In this document: one piece after another, positions 1 through 8,672 of the stretch
Position numbering within the stretch: the first letter of the stretch is position 1
Layout of the letters: every line of letters begins with the position of its first letter
Translations under genes and position numbers: made by a program
DNA from: Pseudomonadota bacterium
GTDB lineage: Bacteria; Pseudomonadota; Alphaproteobacteria; UBA8366
Direction of reading: 5' to 3'
Assembly: GCA_036339585.1 (NCBI GenBank)
Contig: JAYZAS010000002.1
Location: 124,001 to 188,000, forward strand
Length of the DNA stretch: 64,000 bases
Notes under the pieces: model-generated
What the model saw: the letters and a program-made list of their open reading frames with translations, nothing else
The model's database searches: none
What the model was told of the DNA's origin: nothing

Positions 1-1
1 A

Positions 2-751
2 AGCGGTGCTGATGAGTCACTTTCCATTGGTGCATGCCTTCACCGATATTATTATCAAAACGAACAAACCGATCATAGTGAGAGTATTTTTGAAAATCTT
101 TACCTCGGGGGTGAATTCACTAAAAAACAAGAAGAACGGGCAATTGCGGAAATATGCGGTGACAACATAGAGGTTGCGGAGCTGGAGCATGTTGATGGTG
201 TAGTTGCTGACCTGCTGGCTGAAGGTGAAGTCGTGGCACGCGCGCGAGGAAAAATGGAATGGGGTGCCCGCGCTCTTGGTAATCGTTCAATCCTTGTAAG
301 CGGACATGATTACCGCATCGTTGATCAGCTCAATCAGGCAATTAAACAGCGTGATTTCTGGATGCCCTTTGCGCCGTCCGTGCTTGAGGAGAGCGCCCAT
401 CGATACTTTAGCGACCCAAAAAATCTGAGGCCCTATTTCATGACACACACATTTGAAACAAATAACGAAGGTCGTGACCACCTATCCGCCGGGACTCACC
501 CGCGTGACCACACAATTCGAGCTCAGGTAGTTACAGAGAAAGCTAATCCTGATTATCATGGTCTTCTTAGTTCCTTTGAAATGAAGACTGGACGCGGTGG
601 TTTAGTGAATACATCATTCAATCTACATGGAGAGCCGATAGTCCACTCACCAGAAGATGCTATCCGGGTACTGACGAAATCAGGCTTAAAACATCTAGCC
701 CTGGGGCATTTTCTCTTGAGCAAGAAAACCCAATCCTATAACAATTCGTAA
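2..751 (+). CDS. Carbamoyltransferase (NodU/CmcH family), 5'-truncated by the window edge
   Basis: C-terminal part of a carbamoyltransferase that would transfer carbamoyl from carbamoyl phosphate to a hydroxyl of a sugar or similar acceptor. The frame is open from base 2 with no stop, and it reads family-like sequence (SIGACLHRY) well before the GTG at 233, so that GTG is not the start. The hallmark GKMEWGARALGNRSIL is present, followed by the MPFAPSVLEE and GGLVNTSFNLHGEPIVHSP blocks typical of the C-terminal domain. It is followed after 13 bp by a formyltransferase and then by glycosyltransferase genes, so it probably decorates a surface polysaccharide; the acceptor is unknown. The N-terminal catalytic part lies outside the window. 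Confidence 0.86.
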   Translation, partial: SGADESLSIGACLHRYYYQNEQTDHSESIFENLYLGGEFTKKQEERAIAEICGDNIEVAELEHVDGVVADLLAEGEVVARARGKMEWGARALGNRSILVSGHDYRIVDQLNQAIKQRDFWMPFAPSVLEESAHRYFSDPKNLRPYFMTHTFETNNEGRDHLSAGTHPRDHTIRAQVVTEKANPDYHGLLSSFEMKTGRGGLVNTSFNLHGEPIVHSPEDAIRVLTKSGLKHLALGHFLLSKKTQSYNNS

Positions 752-764
752 ATCATATCCGGAT

Positions 765-1571
765 ATGCGAATACACCTTTTTACAACCGACCCAAGCGGA
801 CTGCAGCTAGAAAATATGCTCCCCTCTGGTGTCGAACTATCTTGTGTCATCATTCCTCAAAACAGAAGAACATCAGAAAAAGTGGCTAATGTCGTAGAGT
901 TATGCCAAAGGTCAAATATTGAAGTTTTTGAGCACAAGCGCGGAGAAGCATTGCCTAATACGCTACCGATAGCTGAACGTGCGATATCTTGGCTCTACTC
1001 ACAAATCATTAGTAAAAAAGATTTAGAGCGTTACCCTCGGGGCATGTTGAACATGCATGGTGGAAAAATTCCTGATTACCGTGGTGCCAACGTGATGCAA
1101 TGGCAAATTATTAATGGCGAAAAAGAACTTGGTATTACATGGCACGAAATAGTTGAAGAGGTAGATGCTGGGCCAATATGGGCCGAGACAGTAATTCCCA
1201 TTAATGAAGATGCCACCGCATTTGAATTGCGAAACGATATGATTCATGCCGGGGTCACTCTTTTTAAGGAGGCATGGCTTAATTCAACATCGGAAAATTT
1301 CATCCCACGCAAACCTGATCTCCGTAAAGGGCGAGTATGGCCAAACCGCCAACCAAAGGATGGCTTTTTGACTTCCGAATTTACTGCTAAAGAAGTCAGA
1401 AACACGGTCAGAGCACTAAGCCCTCCTTGGCCACCCGCAACAATTGAAATAGGTGGAAAAATCGTAGCGATAAACGGCGTATTTAACATGCCGGCTCATG
1501 ATCGTATTCCTTACAAAACTGCAGACGGTGAAACACTGTATCTTGATACATACGATATCGGGGCACAATGA
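765..1571 (+). CDS. Formyltransferase-family protein (methionyl-tRNA formyltransferase fold)
   Basis: 268 aa. The central block has the catalytic triad of the folate-dependent formyltransferase family: Asn96 and His98 in MLNMHGGKIPDYRG and Asp134 in EEVDAGPI. It is shorter than methionyl-tRNA formyltransferase (about 310 aa) and lies between a carbamoyltransferase and a WbqC-like gene, so formylation of an amino sugar in a surface glycan is more likely than initiator tRNA formylation. The C-terminal part (residues about 205-265) resembles the small OB-like C-terminal domain. The stop overlaps the next start (ATGA), indicating translational coupling. Substrate is inferred from context only. 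Confidence 0.82.
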   Translation: MRIHLFTTDPSGLQLENMLPSGVELSCVIIPQNRRTSEKVANVVELCQRSNIEVFEHKRGEALPNTLPIAERAISWLYSQIISKKDLERYPRGMLNMHGGKIPDYRGANVMQWQIINGEKELGITWHEIVEEVDAGPIWAETVIPINEDATAFELRNDMIHAGVTLFKEAWLNSTSENFIPRKPDLRKGRVWPNRQPKDGFLTSEFTAKEVRNTVRALSPPWPPATIEIGGKIVAINGVFNMPAHDRIPYKTADGETLYLDTYDIGAQ

Positions 1572-2263
1572 AAGTTGTAGCTATCCATCAACCAAATTAT
1601 CTTCCGTGGCTTGGTTACTTCGCAAAAATTTCTGAGGCCGACGAGTTCGTTTTTCTTGATGATGTGCAATACAGCAAAAATAGCTATATCAATAGAGTCA
1701 AAGTTCTGCACTCGGGCAAACCGCGTTGGCTTACCGTGCCAGTATCATTTAGATATGGCGATACCATCGATAATGTTATGCCCGCCCAGAATGATTGGGT
1801 GCGGCGGCATATTGACGGGCTCAAGAGTTTTTATCAAAAATCACCTTTTTTCGCCAAGATCTGGACCGATATTACGGATATTTATTGTGAACTACCGTGC
1901 GACTCCCTAGCCTCCATTAACATTGAGCTAATCGAACGTGTCAGTACATTATTAAAACTTCGCTGCACGTTCAAACGTTCATCGTCAATGGTCTTAGGAG
2001 ACCTTGTGGGCGATAAACGCCTCGCCGAGATTGTTAGTATACTCGCACCCGGCGGTAAATATCTCTCAGGAGAGGGAGGTGATAATTATCAAGATAAAAA
2101 AACATTTTCCAGCGCAGGAATTTCGCTGACGTACAGGGCTTTCGTCAATCCTGTATATACTCAGAGTTCGGATCAATTTGTTTCTGGGCTATCGGTAATA
2201 GATGCAGCCTTTCATCTTGGCTGGGCGACTACTGCTAAAATGTTGTCACAAAATAGAACGTAA
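1568..2263 (+). CDS. WbqC-like family protein
   Basis: 231 aa. The N-terminus MKVVAIHQPNYLPWLGYF and the following block FVFLDDVQYSKNSYINR match the WbqC-like family, found in O-antigen and other polysaccharide loci; the family's biochemical role is not settled. Start overlaps the previous stop by 4 bp and the next gene begins 2 bp after its stop, so it belongs to the same operon. A GEGGDNYQD block near residue 170 is also family-like. No membrane segment or signal peptide is visible, so it is probably cytoplasmic. Confidence 0.8.
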   Translation: MKVVAIHQPNYLPWLGYFAKISEADEFVFLDDVQYSKNSYINRVKVLHSGKPRWLTVPVSFRYGDTIDNVMPAQNDWVRRHIDGLKSFYQKSPFFAKIWTDITDIYCELPCDSLASINIELIERVSTLLKLRCTFKRSSSMVLGDLVGDKRLAEIVSILAPGGKYLSGEGGDNYQDKKTFSSAGISLTYRAFVNPVYTQSSDQFVSGLSVIDAAFHLGWATTAKMLSQNRT

Positions 2264-2265
2264 TT

Positions 2266-3444
2266 GTGAAAAAACTTAGGGTGCTTTGTCTTGACATTGA
2301 GGGCGGATTCGGCGGGTCCTCGCGAAGCCTGTATGAAAGTATTGCGCATATAGACCGAACCAAACTAGAGGTATCCATCTGGTGCAAAGCTGCAGGACCA
2401 ATCCAAGATAAATATGAGAACCTCGGCGCAGCAGTTACAGTTCAGCCAAAAATGCCAAAAGTCTCCTCTCTGCCAAGGTTAAGCAGAAACATAATAGCCT
2501 ACCTGCGTTTCATATCTGATTGGGTCAAGTCTCGGTATTTTCGGAAAAAATTATTGGAGGCATCCCAAATTGCTGATGTAGTCCACTTCAATCATGAGTC
2601 TTTATTTTGGTTGGCTCGCTGGCTAAAACCACGCACCAACGCCAAACTTTCGATGCATATTCGCACCAACCTCTACGGCACAATCTTTTGCCGGTTCCAA
2701 ATTAGGTGCATAGCAAAAACAATACACAAATTAATATTTATTACTGAAAATGAACGATCCACGCTTGAACGTATTACTGGCCTACCAATAACCGGTGACG
2801 TAATCCACAATATTGTTGATCTAAAAGAACACAAACCCCACATACTAGTTCCATCGGATGACCGGTTTAAAGTAGCCAGCTTATCAAATTTTGCCTGGGT
2901 TCGCGGGGTGGATCGCTGTGCAGAAATTGCCCGCGCATTAAAGGATCGAGGGCGGAACGATATTTTATTTGTTCTTGCGGGTAAGATGTACATGCCGCGT
3001 ACGTTACCGGGCCCTTGCGGAAGAGCAGCTCGCAAAGGTAAGACCTTCGATGAATTTATCTCTGAATGCGGCCTCTCTGATATGTTTGTTTTTTTGGGGC
3101 ACGTAATTAACCCAGAAAATGTACTTGCGTCCTGCAACGCGCTGATCAAACCAACCCGGGAGTCTAACCCTTGGGGTCGCGATATCCTAGAAGGCCTTGC
3201 AGCCGGAAAACCCGTCATATCAGTAGGCACGTATGACAAATTTGTCGAGGATGGTGTGACGGGTTTTTTAAATCATGATTTTGATGCCGGAGCGATTGCA
3301 GCGAATATAATATCGCTAGCAGATAATCCTGTATTGGAAAAAAAAATGGGTGCAGCTGGACGCAAGCGCGTAGCAGAACTGTGTAATGGAAAAGCGCGAG
3401 CGAAGGACTTGCTTATAGCTTGGCAAAGCACGGTAGCCGGATGA
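2266..3444 (+). CDS. Glycosyltransferase, GT4-like
   Basis: 392 aa, GTG start 2 bp after the WbqC-like stop. The N-terminus has a Gly-rich donor-fold loop (GGFGGSSRSLYESI) and the C-terminal half has the GT4/GT-B nucleotide-sugar signature: KPTRESNPWGRDILEGLAAGKPVI, with the Glu-x7-Glu type spacing expected of retaining GT-B enzymes. No transmembrane segment is obvious. It probably adds a sugar to a lipid-linked or polysaccharide acceptor at the cytoplasmic face of the inner membrane. Donor and acceptor cannot be told from sequence. Confidence 0.83.
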   Translation: MKKLRVLCLDIEGGFGGSSRSLYESIAHIDRTKLEVSIWCKAAGPIQDKYENLGAAVTVQPKMPKVSSLPRLSRNIIAYLRFISDWVKSRYFRKKLLEASQIADVVHFNHESLFWLARWLKPRTNAKLSMHIRTNLYGTIFCRFQIRCIAKTIHKLIFITENERSTLERITGLPITGDVIHNIVDLKEHKPHILVPSDDRFKVASLSNFAWVRGVDRCAEIARALKDRGRNDILFVLAGKMYMPRTLPGPCGRAARKGKTFDEFISECGLSDMFVFLGHVINPENVLASCNALIKPTRESNPWGRDILEGLAAGKPVISVGTYDKFVEDGVTGFLNHDFDAGAIAANIISLADNPVLEKKMGAAGRKRVAELCNGKARAKDLLIAWQSTVAG

Positions 3445-4514
3445 AATATAAAATAGTTTTTTTAGTGCCTTCGTTTGCAGGAGGCGGAGCCGAGCGAGTA
3501 ATTATTATGCTTGCAAATAGCCTTGATAGAAGTCGTTACATCCCTTCGATCATTGCGCTAGATGCGAAAGGTCCTCTCCAGAATCTCATCGCCAACGATG
3601 TTGCAGTTGTTAATCTTGAACGCCCGAGATTACGTTATGCGATCATACGCTTAATCAAGGAGATTCGAAGGATAAATCCCTACGCCGTTGTCCCAACTAT
3701 GGGCTATCTGAATCTTTGCGTCCTTTCAATATGGAAGTACGTCGGCTCTGATATTAAAGTAATAGTAAGAGAAGCAAATGCGGTAGATGCTACGTTGAAG
3801 GCAATTAGATTACCGTGCCTTGTCCGATATCTTTATCGCTACCTTTACCCTCGCGCAACACATGTAATTGCTCCAAGTCAGCTTATAGCAAAAGACCTGC
3901 GTGAAAGATGGAGGGTATCCGATGAGAAGTTAGTAGTGTTACCCAATCCGGTCGATACAAAATGGATCCGCAACCAAGCTAACAAAATCAAACGCTATCC
4001 AGGAAAGGGAAGGCGGTTTGTCGCATCGGGTCGACTTGTTGACCAAAAAGGATTCGACCGCCTAATCTCTTGGTTGCGAGATATGCCGCCTGATACTCAT
4101 GTTACAATATTTGGTGAAGGGCATATGAGAAATTCCTTAATTGCCCAAGCTAATGAAATGAAGGTGATGAAACAGCTTCGGTTCGCGGGTTTCGTAAAAA
4201 ATCCGTGGGGTTTCTATGCTGGTGCCGATGCTTTCTTACTCACATCGCGATGGGAGGGTATGTCGAATGCGTCGCTAGAAGCGCTTGCACTAGGGACCCC
4301 CATAATTGGAACACCACAAGCGGGTGGTCTTAAGGAAGTCGCAATCCAGGCCCCTCCTCAAGCAATAACACTTGCCGAACCGGGAATGAATTTCGTGGAT
4401 GCATTAATGCGGGTGCCTGCATCAATACCGAGTAAATTACGTCCGAGTTTACTCCCTGGTTTCTATTCACTGGAACGTGCTAATAAGAAATTTGAAGAAG
4501 TTTTAATCTCTTAA
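3441..4514 (+). CDS. Glycosyltransferase, GT4 family
   Basis: 357 aa from the ATG at 3441, which overlaps the previous stop (ATGA). An in-frame TTG at 3420 would add seven residues but lies inside the upstream gene and the protein's natural beginning is MKYKIVFLVPSFAGGGAERV, the GGGAERV loop being typical of GT4 N-terminal domains. C-terminal donor-binding block: DAFLLTSRWEGMSNASLEALALGTPII. Last gene of the glycan operon; a hairpin follows about 25 bp after the stop. Specificity unknown. Confidence 0.84.
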   Translation: MKYKIVFLVPSFAGGGAERVIIMLANSLDRSRYIPSIIALDAKGPLQNLIANDVAVVNLERPRLRYAIIRLIKEIRRINPYAVVPTMGYLNLCVLSIWKYVGSDIKVIVREANAVDATLKAIRLPCLVRYLYRYLYPRATHVIAPSQLIAKDLRERWRVSDEKLVVLPNPVDTKWIRNQANKIKRYPGKGRRFVASGRLVDQKGFDRLISWLRDMPPDTHVTIFGEGHMRNSLIAQANEMKVMKQLRFAGFVKNPWGFYAGADAFLLTSRWEGMSNASLEALALGTPIIGTPQAGGLKEVAIQAPPQAITLAEPGMNFVDALMRVPASIPSKLRPSLLPGFYSLERANKKFEEVLIS

Positions 4515-4538
4515 GATTTGATGAGCATTGATACATTC

Positions 4539-4560
4539 ATGCCCCAGCCAATTGGGGCAT
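4539..4560 (+). terminator. Hairpin after the glycan operon, possible terminator
   Basis: An 8-bp perfect stem (ATGCCCCA pairing with TGGGGCAT) with a 6-nt loop sits 25 bp after the last glycosyltransferase stop. Only a weak T-rich stretch follows, so intrinsic termination is plausible but not certain. It separates the glycan operon from the next gene, which has its own strong ribosome binding site. Confidence 0.5.
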
Positions 4561-4646
4561 TATGCTCTCTGAAGGCTTTGGCCCATGATAAAACCGAATT
4601 TAATTACCATTTTTAGTATACACTTCGTCTAACTCAGGAGGCAGAC

Positions 4647-5546
4647 ATGGAAAAAATGACCACAATGTTAAGGAATTTAATAGCAAGCAATGATTTTTTA
4701 TACATGCCCGCCGCATACTACCCATTATGCGCCCTTGTAGCACAAAAAATTGGGATAAAAACAGCTTACGTAGGTGGGTACGTCACCGGTGGCTCTAAGG
4801 CGGTCTCGGAACCTCTTTTATCTATGAGTGAACAGGTAACCGTTGCTGGTGAAATTGCCCAAGGCTGCTCAATTCCCATTATTGCTGACGCTGGTGCTGG
4901 TTTTGGTGAACCACTTCATTGCATGCGGACCGTGAGAGAATTCATCAATGGGGGCGTGGCTGGTGTGCATATAGAAGACCAACTCTATCCAAAGCGAGCG
5001 CATTATCATAAATACGTAGCTCATGCAATTCCAGCCGATGAGTTTGCATACAAAATTCGCTATGCTTGCCGTGAACGCGACGCTAAAGATCCCGATTTCG
5101 TAGTAATAGTACGTTCAGATACCTGTCGTTTTGAAGGTTTTGATGAAGCGGTTAAACGCGTCAACATGGGTGCAGAAGAGGGAGCTGACATGGGACTTAT
5201 TTTTCCAACTAATCACGACGAGGCTGTGCAAGCACCAAAAGAATGCACCATTCCTATGGTTTACGTACAAAGCCGCGGCAATCGAGATGGTAGACCGTTA
5301 TATGGTAATAATGAACTTCAGGATATGGGCTACAAGGCATGTATAGATGCACAGCTTTGGTTAATGGTGAGTTTTCATCATGCAAAAAAAGCTCTGGAAG
5401 AAATACACTCAACAGGAAATTATACCGGTATGACCGACGCCGAAAATATTTCAGTGCGTCAGGATATCGAAGATGCTATCGGCCTAGAGGACTACTATCT
5501 CATCGAAGAAGAAACTGTTGAAGAAAAGAAATGGGGTAAACGTTGA
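4647..5546 (+). CDS. Isocitrate lyase / PEP mutase superfamily enzyme of unknown substrate
   Basis: 299 aa, ATG preceded by a strong CAGGAGG site. The fold signature is clear: metal-loop Asp81 in IIADAGAGFGEP, the acidic pair Glu110-Asp111 in GVHIEDQLYPKR, and IVRSDTCR as the later family strand. The KRCGH active-site loop of isocitrate, methylisocitrate and related lyases is replaced here (PKRAHYHKY, residues 115-123), so the catalytic Cys is missing; neither is the PEP mutase loop (PKxNS) present. It may be an oxaloacetate-decarboxylase-like or other carboxylate lyase. It stands alone between the glycan operon and an MFS gene, so context does not name the substrate. Confidence 0.75.
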   Translation: MEKMTTMLRNLIASNDFLYMPAAYYPLCALVAQKIGIKTAYVGGYVTGGSKAVSEPLLSMSEQVTVAGEIAQGCSIPIIADAGAGFGEPLHCMRTVREFINGGVAGVHIEDQLYPKRAHYHKYVAHAIPADEFAYKIRYACRERDAKDPDFVVIVRSDTCRFEGFDEAVKRVNMGAEEGADMGLIFPTNHDEAVQAPKECTIPMVYVQSRGNRDGRPLYGNNELQDMGYKACIDAQLWLMVSFHHAKKALEEIHSTGNYTGMTDAENISVRQDIEDAIGLEDYYLIEEETVEEKKWGKR

Positions 5547-5860
5547 TAGGTAACGGCTAGAGATACTTTGAAGTAGTAAAAGTAGAATCATTCCGGCCCG
5601 GAGCGCTGGGCTGACAAGCCTTAAGTTGTCATTTAGTTTGAGAAAAAATTGTATGTAAGACTAAATTGAACCTAGCCACTATTAAATAGTGTACCCGGCA
5701 AGCCCTAGAAAAATGCTTTTCACTATTAACGATAAGCAATGCAATTCGCGGCTTAAGAATATAAGAGGGAACATATCACAAACGCTTTTTTTAGCATATC
5801 GGACAAATAAGCTCTCCTAAATATTTCTACTATATTGTCTAAATCCCGAAAGACCTTGAT
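5547..5860. other. Intergenic stretch, no gene seen
   Basis: About 310 bp between the lyase-like gene and the MFS gene. AT-rich, with stops in every frame. It contains a small perfect hairpin (CACTAT-taa-ATAGTG, 5677-5691) without a T tract. A promoter for the MFS gene should lie here, but no -35/-10 pair stands out. No RNA gene recognised. Confidence 0.5.
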
Positions 5861-7384
5861 TTGAATACCGTTAAAAATGGCGACGTTGCGACTGAAAACC
5901 CGGGCCAATTATTATTACTGACAATTGGTGTATGCCTTGCTTCAGGTATGCAGTCGATGGACACTTTTCTATCTGGCATTGCCTTACCCAAAATGATGGG
6001 AAGCTTCTCTACCTCTTATGATGAGATTTCTTGGGTCCTAACCGCGTACCTTATTGCTGTTGCTGTTTTTACTCCACTCACGGCTTGGCTAGGACGACGC
6101 TTTGGGCGCAAGCGAGTACTACTTATCGGCATAGTCGGTTTCGTAATCGCGTCAACATTTGCCGGACGTTCTGACAACTTATTAGAGATCGTGACCTGTA
6201 GGTTCATACAAGGAGTCTTTGGTGCCCCGCTAGTGCCGGTTGCTCAGCAAATCTTGTTAGATGCTTGGCCCAAAGAACGCCATAATATTGCACTCGGCTG
6301 GTTCAGTGTAGGCATGATGGTGGGCCTGATTGTTGGCCCAGTTCTGGGTGGCTTCCTAACCGAGTTTTATAGTTGGCGTTGGAACTACTACGTCAACATA
6401 CCAGGCGGCGTTACCGCATTCGTGCTTATATTTTCTTTCGTGCGCGAAAATGATCCTGACAAAACTCGTAATTTTGACCTGACAGGTTTTCTCCTTTTGG
6501 GCACCTTCCTGATTTGCCTTCAGTGGATACTGGACCGCGGCCAAAAACAGTCGTGGTTTCAATCCAATGAGATAATAATAGCCACTGCTGTCGCAGGATG
6601 TGCACTGTATCTATTTATCATTCATATCTTTACTGCGCGTCGGCCATTTGTCGACCCATCACTATTTAAAGACCGTAACTTTGCGATTTGTTCATCATAT
6701 TTGATTCTTAATGGCATAATGATGTTTGGTTTCATCGCATTATTTCCCGCCTTGTTACAAAACTATATGGGCTACCCAGTACTTGATTCTGGATTAATTC
6801 TGACCCCACGGGGTATTGCGACCATGTTTGCATCAGTTTTTGTTGGGCATATTCTTGCCCGGATTGGCCCAAAACCGCTGATAGTTGCTGCCAGCATTCT
6901 AATGGGCACCTCATTCTTTTTCCTTGCACGTATTACACCAGACATAGATTCAATTAGCCTAGTTGTTTTGATTGCACTTCAAGGGGTAAGCTTTGGTTTC
7001 TTCTCAACAACTTTAACTGCCTCAGCTTATTCTAATTTACCAAATGAGTTACGACCTGATGCCACTGCTTTTCAAGCATTATCGAGGCGTATCGGCGCAA
7101 GCATAGGAGTTTCAGTTCTTGTTGCTCAACTTCTTAGGTATCAACAAACTAACCGTTCGATGCTCGGCGAAAATATATCCCTATATAACGATCGGTTTCG
7201 CCACATGGCACTGCCCGAAGACTTAAATATGTTAGACCAATCTGGACTTCACGCATTTGGGAAAATGATTAACGAACAGGCAGAATTTATAGCATTCTTA
7301 GATTGCTTCAATTTTCTCGTTTGGGTTTGCTTCTTCACGGCTGTGGGTGCTTTTTTTATAAAAACTACAAAGAAAAAAACATGA
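5861..7384 (+). CDS. DHA2-family MFS efflux transporter (EmrB/QacA type)
   Basis: 507 aa, the usual length for 14-helix DHA2 exporters. TTG start; no ATG or GTG in frame nearby. Motif A is present between helices 2 and 3 (GRRFGRKRVLL, after AWL), the motif-C-like stretch GLIVGPVLGG precedes SWRWNYYVNIPGG, the DHA2 hallmark after helix 6. Many further hydrophobic helices follow to the C-terminus, which ends in a Lys-rich tail. Inner-membrane proton-driven export of a hydrophobic compound or drug is expected. No adjacent membrane-fusion (EmrA) gene or regulator is visible, so a tripartite pump is not indicated locally. Confidence 0.87.
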   Translation: MNTVKNGDVATENPGQLLLLTIGVCLASGMQSMDTFLSGIALPKMMGSFSTSYDEISWVLTAYLIAVAVFTPLTAWLGRRFGRKRVLLIGIVGFVIASTFAGRSDNLLEIVTCRFIQGVFGAPLVPVAQQILLDAWPKERHNIALGWFSVGMMVGLIVGPVLGGFLTEFYSWRWNYYVNIPGGVTAFVLIFSFVRENDPDKTRNFDLTGFLLLGTFLICLQWILDRGQKQSWFQSNEIIIATAVAGCALYLFIIHIFTARRPFVDPSLFKDRNFAICSSYLILNGIMMFGFIALFPALLQNYMGYPVLDSGLILTPRGIATMFASVFVGHILARIGPKPLIVAASILMGTSFFFLARITPDIDSISLVVLIALQGVSFGFFSTTLTASAYSNLPNELRPDATAFQALSRRIGASIGVSVLVAQLLRYQQTNRSMLGENISLYNDRFRHMALPEDLNMLDQSGLHAFGKMINEQAEFIAFLDCFNFLVWVCFFTAVGAFFIKTTKKKT

Positions 7385-7506
7385 TACTCTTTTGCTAACA
7401 GCCTTAGTAAAATAGGCAATCCTAAGCATGAAATTTACCGGCAAACTATAGTTTTTAAAAACCCAGGTTAATCAATGGTTAGTATCCACAACACTGTCGG
7501 CCTACT

Positions 7507-8583
7507 GTGACCCTTATAGTATCCAATGAACAAGTTGCGCAGTTACTTAGTATAAAAGATGTGATTCATTCGCTCGAGGAAGGATATCGCGAGGCATCTG
7601 CGGGAAAAGCCATTCTCGGTTCACGCGCTGACTTGAACACAATTACATCACATCCCGATTCCGTCTACCAATTAAAATCTATGAGCTCGGTTGTCCCTAG
7701 TTTAGGTGTTGGGGCAGTGCGTATAAATTCGGATATACTCTCTTATCCGACCATCGAAGGAAAGGTTCGGCGTCAAAAAGTTCCACTCGCACCCGGCAAT
7801 CGATGGACGGGGTTAGTTCTACTTTTCAGCACCGAAACGGGGGAACCGTTGATGATATTTCCTGACGGAGTGATGCAACGCCTCAGAGTGGCTGGAACGA
7901 GTGCCCTAGGCGCAAAATATATGGCCCGGTCGGACGCCGAAACCGTTGCCCTGATTGGATCAGGATGGCAAGCGGGCGCCCAAGTCATCGCTATTGCTGC
8001 TATTAGGAATATCAGAAACTTTAGGGTTTACAGCATGAATCCGCAAAATTGCAAAGTCTTCTGTGAAACAATGTCGCCAGAGATAGAAATTGACATGGAG
8101 CCTTTTGAGAATGTGAGTGATGCAGTGGCAAAAAGTGATATTGTACTTTGCGCAACAAACTCAAATGAAAATGTCTTACTTAATGATCATGTCGAACCAG
8201 GCATGCACATAAGTTCTATTCGAGATAACGAGATCGCTTTAGAAGCAATCAGAAATGCTAATGTAACTGCGATGCATGACACGAAAAGCATGGACTTTGA
8301 AAACTACGACAGCACTCACGGTTTGGTAACTAAGGACCAAGAAAAAGAAGCAGGCAACGACCCGCGTATGGATTACTTGCGCAGCGTCCCAACATTACCG
8401 GACCTCATTACGAAAAAAGCTTGCGGTCGTGTTTCTGATGACCAGGTAACGTGTTTCCTCAACTATCGCGGCCTTGCGCTTCAATTTGCTGTGTGCGGTG
8501 CGTTACTGTACAAGCAAGCGAAAGAAAGGAACATCGGGAATGCGTTACCAACTGAATGGTTTACTGAGAATGTTGTTCCTTAA
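7507..8583 (+). CDS. Ornithine cyclodeaminase / mu-crystallin family protein
   Basis: 358 aa, GTG start. Family blocks: substrate Lys in YQLKSMSS, the RLRVAGTSALGAKYMAR helix (R-x-x-A-x-T/S-A), the Rossmann loop ALIGSGWQAGAQ for NAD(P), and SSIRDNEIALEA, where the conserved Asp sits near the C-terminal part. The family includes ornithine cyclodeaminases, alanine dehydrogenases and imine reductases, so the substrate is not assigned. It follows the MFS gene by about 120 bp and could be co-expressed with it. The gene is intact and somewhat longer than the usual 315-350 aa. Confidence 0.82.
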   Translation: MTLIVSNEQVAQLLSIKDVIHSLEEGYREASAGKAILGSRADLNTITSHPDSVYQLKSMSSVVPSLGVGAVRINSDILSYPTIEGKVRRQKVPLAPGNRWTGLVLLFSTETGEPLMIFPDGVMQRLRVAGTSALGAKYMARSDAETVALIGSGWQAGAQVIAIAAIRNIRNFRVYSMNPQNCKVFCETMSPEIEIDMEPFENVSDAVAKSDIVLCATNSNENVLLNDHVEPGMHISSIRDNEIALEAIRNANVTAMHDTKSMDFENYDSTHGLVTKDQEKEAGNDPRMDYLRSVPTLPDLITKKACGRVSDDQVTCFLNYRGLALQFAVCGALLYKQAKERNIGNALPTEWFTENVVP

Positions 8584-8672
8584 CCCATTAACCACCTGCG
8601 AAACCGGAAAACTTTTGTACTGTCTTTGAAAACGCCACAACATTGAAAAATTACGCACCCTTTTTCAAAACC

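Noticed and set aside
5677-5691. Small perfect hairpin in the 5547-5860 gap
   Set aside because: No T tract and weak AT-rich stem; not a terminator or known RNA.
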